Of a stretch of DNA of 64,000 bases, positions 59,229-64,000 are shown piece after piece. This DNA is from Sclerodactyla briareus (lineage: Eukaryota > Echinodermata > Holothuroidea > Dendrochirotida > Sclerodactylidae). The notes under the pieces are model-generated. The model had not been told where the DNA came from and did no database searches. It saw nothing but the letters and a program-made list of their open reading frames with translations. Every line of letters begins with the position of its first letter. Position 1 is the stretch's first letter. The stretch lies in NCBI GenBank assembly GCA_026419785.1, contig JAODTK010001477.1, positions 434,001 through 498,000 of the forward strand, read 5' to 3'. The position numbers and the translations under genes are program-made.

Positions 59229-62200
59229 GTAGGTATTCGTTAACTTATCGTAGGCATAGTCCGTGTACTGGCCTATGGATACAGTACCGTATTACGGTAG
59301 TGTCAATGTAATAATGCTCATCGGTTTCGAAAATGACATGTGGCTACATTGTTCATTTTAACTTCACTATATTTCAGGCAGCCCCTCCACGATTGGGCCG
59401 ATATTTCTCTCCCCCCCCAACCTAATGTAATTGTAGTGATTCAGAATTTCAGACCCAGAGCAACAAGTAACTCATCTGGACCGAAATAGGCTAGGCGCGA
59501 ATTCGCGTAGGCATGAACCTGCAGCACTAATGCATAGCAGTATAAGGGGTTATCGGATTTAGTGCACCATCAGAACTTACTCCCACTGTTGGGGAAGGAA
59601 CAAACATCATGTCTCACCCTGTCTTTGAAAACTTGTTATCCTCATCTTTTCACTCAGAATTGTTTTAGCGAGCACTGATGCTTTCCTTAGAATTAAGCAG
59701 GACAGACGAAGGACTATGGAAATTGCAAACACAACGTCAAGAGTATATGTATTCGTGCAGTTGAGAGCGGTATTCAATTTTATCAATTGGCGTCCCAAAT
59801 TCTATGGAGTGTGGTATCCAGAATGTTCTTGAAAGTGCAGGGTCAAGGTGTCGGCTTGTGACAGGACACATCAGTGTTCTCAAATGACAAGTATTCACGA
59901 AGAAGTTTCCTGATTTTCATGGCTCTCGCTTCAAACTCCTAAAAATGTATTTTACAGAGGACACCCAATACAAAAGTGTGGTATTCTTCGCGAAGTGAAA
60001 CAAACATTTCAATGAGGCCTAAAGTTGTGGAGCCGACGTTGCATTTTTAACTAGTGAGTGTGAGCAGTGTGTTTAATAGTGAAGTTGATCTCAAATATCT
60101 GAAACAGCAAAACTGGGGAGATCCTCAAAATTGACAGGAAAATTCGTTCATTTGAGTGTATGAAGGTGTCCAACTAGAATTTTTGGTTGAAATTATTCAT
60201 AAAGTGGCACGATGTTCCTGACGATTTTCTTCCGAGCCCCTTTGGTATGTCTACTGCTGAGAAATGGTGAGCGTGTTTTGAAAACATTCTTGCGCGTCTA
60301 TCTTTGTATACCTGCGCATATTGGAAAACCAGTTTTTTTACGCTAAAGCCTAAATCACACGAAACCGATACCCCACGAATACGTATCCCACTATATAGCA
60401 CTATCACTGCTGATGCACCAGCCTGGTTAAACGCAAGAGCCAAGGCAATCATTCTTTTTAGTGGGTTTTATATTTTTGTGCTCAGCCGAACAGATCCGGC
60501 CTTCAGTTCAAAATGTAGAGCCGAACCTGTCAGTATCAATGGGACTTTCTCAACATTGCCTATCAAATTTTTCACTTTCGGAGATTGTTTAACATATATA
60601 TATATTAGCAAGGGCAAAATAACGGGCGCCAAAAGCGCCCGTCGGACTGACAGGCCCGTAGAGTTCCAATTCAAAGACCACGGGCGCTACCTTTTCCTGC
60701 AAACTATCGCCCATCAAACTGTAGATCATCTTTCACTTTTCCCAACAACTAAAGTGAGCTTACCGAGTATTGTCACGTTATGCCAATATCGGATTTACCG
60801 ATTACCGATTTTTTTCCATAATCGGTCCGATAACCGATTATTTCAAGTGCATCACATTACACGTTCACATGTCATAGCATTACGTAAGGCAACTTCTCAT
60901 CCCTGAGTTCAAATCCCATCCATAGACCTACAAGGGTAGTCATAATTCAGCTTTAGTTTTTCAATCCATTACTCATCAGATTTCCATCTGTTTAATAATC
61001 GCATCATATGTTTTGGTTCCCGGTGAATGAAACAAAATAATTTACGCCAGCTTCGTATGGATTCGTCAGCTCCGATACGCTTGTAGTCATAAAGTCGATA
61101 CGCGCGGGCGGCCAGCTGCATGTCGAGAAGCCTGAATATACTTTCCGTGCATACACCTTACACAAACCACAGTGTGTATGAGTTTACAACAATTGTAGTT
61201 GCGGTACATCAACGTTCGATCATCGCTCCACACAACCACTTAATATCGTCTATGGAGTTTTCCCATTGGCCGTGTTGGGTTAGCCTGAAACACTCGATCG
61301 GTAGTGGGCGGCCGATTCACTAAAATGATGCGTGGCCTGTGCTCGCGTAGACCTACGGTTACTCAATGCCATGAATATGGTTTAATTACCAATTTCTCAC
61401 TGGTAGCAAACGATTTATCGTGTTGACGCCTCCCGTGGCAGTCGTAATGTGCACTGTAGTTTGTATGCACTCAGAGTTGAACACGCTCATACACAAACCC
61501 GCGACATGGGCTTACTTGCCACGTGGGCAAAATTCCGGGGGGGGGGGGTGTTCATGATCACTCCTCGGTGCAACCGTTGTGTTTCATACTCGTAAGGCGA
61601 TTTAATCAAATGAATGTCCCCTCTGCCGTGAGTAGTATTGGTTGACTTGTTAACCCCCAGATGAGTCCCCGACATAATGTAGGCTACTCCCGGATTATGG
61701 AAGCATAGAAATTTGAGATTGGTCAGTGGTCCAATGAAGCTTCCTCAGTTTGCAACAAAATTATCACTACTGTGTAAACCATTCGGTTTGCTGTAGCCAT
61801 GCCCTGGGTTGGTGGGCATATTTGTTTTCATCATCTACCGAGCACAATACATATTTTGCGATAATAAACGGTGGTGGCTTGGGCCGGTGCTTTTGCTTCC
61901 AAAACCATTTCACTTTAGTGGCCCCTGTAAATAGAAAGTAGCCCCTGGCCACTGGAATGCCCGTGAACGCAGGGCCACTTTTCTGAAAAGTGCCCAATGT
62001 TCACACTTCCTTATTTTTACCCTTGATTTATTAGCCTATATGTGTATACATTTGTTCATCAGTGTGTCATTCATGATCGGGCATTGCATAGAGGCCTAAA
62101 TATAGGCAACATGCACAACTCATTTCATAGGGGTACTTTGGTGCAGCAGTCATGGAGCAAGCCAGAAAAGTTGCGAGATTTTCCACTCATTAGTGGGTGT

Positions 62201-63540
62201 ATCCCCACCAAATCCTGATATTTTTCTTGTCAGTCTCTATTCACTTAAATTGCAGAAATTCCAAGCTAACTCAATATAGTTTTTTTCTATGTATTTGAGG
62301 GAGAGGTGTGACAAGAAGACAAGACTTTTGGTGAGTGATTCAAAAGTTACAAGTAGTTTGTTAGTGCTCGATTCGGTAAGCGGAAAATGGCGATCTTGCG
62401 ATGCACGGAAAAACTCAGAATTTGCCGAATGGCGTGCGGATTCCTTTCAAATGCAATCAGCCCTACCAATTCTTCCAGTTCAGCTCGGTAACACTCTGTA
62501 TTTATTTATCTTAACAACCTTGTCGTTGCTGAATTGTGCCGATGTTACTCTGTTGCAAAAACCCAAAATATCATCAAATTTGATGTCACATGTTCCGCTC
62601 CATAAAAAATTCACTTCACAACACAAAGTAAGACAAGTTCCAGGATTTCTCTGGTAAGGGTTTTCGAGACGCGGTTCTGTTCTTCCCATCTGAGAGCAAT
62701 CATCCATTTGCTGGAAGCTCATTTTCAGATATTGTTCTAGAATTCCATTCGGTTTTTCCACACCAGTTTTGGAGGCGGATCTATCTAGTTTTGCCGACTG
62801 CGCATGTAATGAACCCACTAAAAATGGATTGCCTTGTTTTTTGCGTCAACCTGAGGTTTATTTTAGGTGAGATGGAAGAATTGTGAAAACTTTATTTTGC
62901 AAATTTGCTAAATACTTTAACACAGTGACTCAACTCCACCTGGATAGATCAAACTTATATTTTCACATAATCGTGGGTACATGATCCCTACTGGTAAAGA
63001 GGAGAGTCAAGGTTGCACGTCAAGACCTCATACTATGTATAATAGATTCATGAGAACACCAAGTTTGACGATTGCTGATAGCATCAAATTTGTGTGAGAA
63101 ACAAGTACAAGAGGCCACAGCAGGAGAATTCGACAATACAAAGTGAGAATTAGAAAGCAGGAAACATTAGTGTATTCAAGCGTATTTGGAAGACTTGGAA
63201 TGAGCGGCCAGGGGAAAAGTGGTCACTGGCACCTACACTGAATATTCAAGAGCCGTTCTTTCTAGAGAGCCGTTAGGATCTGCAAGGTTTGGAAAACTAC
63301 TATCCATAGGCCATCCTTTCAAGGAGGATTGTCACATCCAGGTAAATCCGGTAAGGTCAATAGAGGTGTGAAAGCCTGGAAACCTTGTGACAAGATAACG
63401 AATTGCTTGGTCGGATGGCAGTGGAAATTTGGTTGCCATATGCATCGTTCTACTAGAACCCTATTTTCATTGTTTTTGGATGAAGGTTGAATGAATGAAA
63501 GAGACTTTTGTCTCCCTTGAACTTTGTTCAAGGAGGAGGG
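59229..63540. other. No gene recognised
   Basis: Contains a perfect 8-bp hairpin at 60622-60642 (ACGGGCGC, loop CAAAA, GCGCCCGT) and a cluster of CCGAT/ATCGG motifs at 60787-60842. A C9-10 tract lies near 59411 and a G10 tract near 61539. A short R1-like piece (CCACCTGGATAGATCAAAC) lies near 62937. The 200-codon frame at 60304-60906 spans these repeat motifs and resembles no family known to me. Confidence 0.45.
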
Positions 63541-63544
63541 GACC

Positions 63545-63985
63545 CCAGAGAGAGAATAGTGGTCACTTTGTTGTTGTGTGCGTCTGTCTGTCTGTCCGTA
63601 TGTGCGGTAGATATCTCATGAAACCGTGGAAGCCATCATGCTTGGACTTCTTGTGGAGGGGCGCGGGTTGAAGAGTTGCGTGGCATCACGTTGCGTCCCA
63701 AAAGACCATTCTCATTTGCATATATAAATTTGCATATTTCATGAAAGTTGGCCCGGAATCTGTTGTCACAAGGGAGATCTCTGATCGGTAGATGCATGGT
63801 GTGTTGAGGCTGTTCAGGGGTATATATAAACAACTACGAAGAGGACACCAAAACAATCGATCAGATTCCGGCATGATATAGTAATTAAGTAGTCTTAATT
63901 TGCATAATTTCTGCGATATTTTTGAAGTGTTGGATTTCGACGAAACATGGTGGAGATGGTTATTTATTAGTCCCAATGACTTTTA
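63545..63985 (-). repeat. Repeat family R4, minus orientation
   Basis: Begins with GTCTGTCTGTCTGTCC and continues through ACCATTCTCATTTGCATATA, GATCGGTAGA, CCGGCATGATATAGTAATTA and AATTTGCATAATTTCTGCG. It is the reverse complement, in order, of 24950-25365. Confidence 0.85.
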
Positions 63986-64000
63986 CAGTAGGGAAGAGGG

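Noticed and set aside
60304..60906. 200-codon plus-strand open frame as a gene
   Set aside because: It crosses a short hairpin and a CCGAT/ATCGG repeat cluster and shows no domain or splice context.
62289..62657. 122-codon plus-strand open frame as a gene
   Set aside because: No recognisable domain, no splice or start context, and surrounding sequence is unremarkable.
1..64000. A CRISPR array, operon or prokaryotic defence system
   Set aside because: The regular arrays are minisatellites or long tandem units without spacers, and there are no long prokaryotic-type ORFs.

Overview
This window is non-bacterial genomic DNA from an animal, most likely a marine invertebrate and possibly a deuterostome such as an echinoderm or relative (inference). 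The evidence is short exons with GT-AG borders separated by kilobase introns, a metazoan-specific ion channel family, L2/CR1-like and Penelope-like retroelements, tRNA-derived SINE heads, many microsatellites and several dispersed repeat families. No ORF exceeds about 200 codons, and most open frames lie in repeats or intergenic sequence and do not look like genes.

The main gene is a plus-strand DEG/ENaC/ASIC-family sodium channel spread over about 27 kb (5443-32141). Seven exons are recognised with varying confidence. They are TM1 with the post-TM1 FPAVTICN motif (5443-5645), the early extracellular part (5964-6162), the CYTFN exon (10973-11110), a small putative exon (29025-29081), the CDCPEPC/WPS exon (29900-30053), the pre-TM2 exon (30830-30921) and the pore/TM2 exon with the GAS selectivity-filter tripeptide (31965-32141). 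The N-terminal cytoplasmic exon, one or more exons between 11.1 and 29.0 kb, and the cysteine-rich part between 29.1 and 29.9 kb were not found. Several exons carry single-base frame breaks although splice sites and protein motifs are conserved, which suggests indel errors in the assembly, or alternatively a young pseudogene. The last intron holds an 18-unit minisatellite of 51 bp.

Degraded retroelements fill much of the rest. There are L2/CR1-like fragments at 7.1-7.85 kb (-), 10.37-10.57 kb (-) and 12.0-12.7 kb (+), and a nearly full-length one at 41.7-44.96 kb (-) with endonuclease and RT regions. A Penelope-like element at 15.66-17.74 kb has an inverted 5' segment, and a second non-LTR RT with a YADD box lies at 50.56-52.45 kb (+). 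Dispersed non-coding repeat families recur in both orientations. R1 ends in (CA)n and forms a ~310-bp tandem array at 54.5-55.95 kb. R2 is rich in TGACCT, R3 in CGTT, and R4 forms an inverted pair 38 kb apart.

A short exon with WW-domain character lies at 59075-59228 (+), the only sign of a second gene. The sequences between these features show nothing I can recognise. I did not find a previously undescribed multi-gene system. The most notable items are the channel gene, the in-frame minisatellite, the Penelope 5' inversion and the nuclear-receptor-like half-sites carried by repeats.
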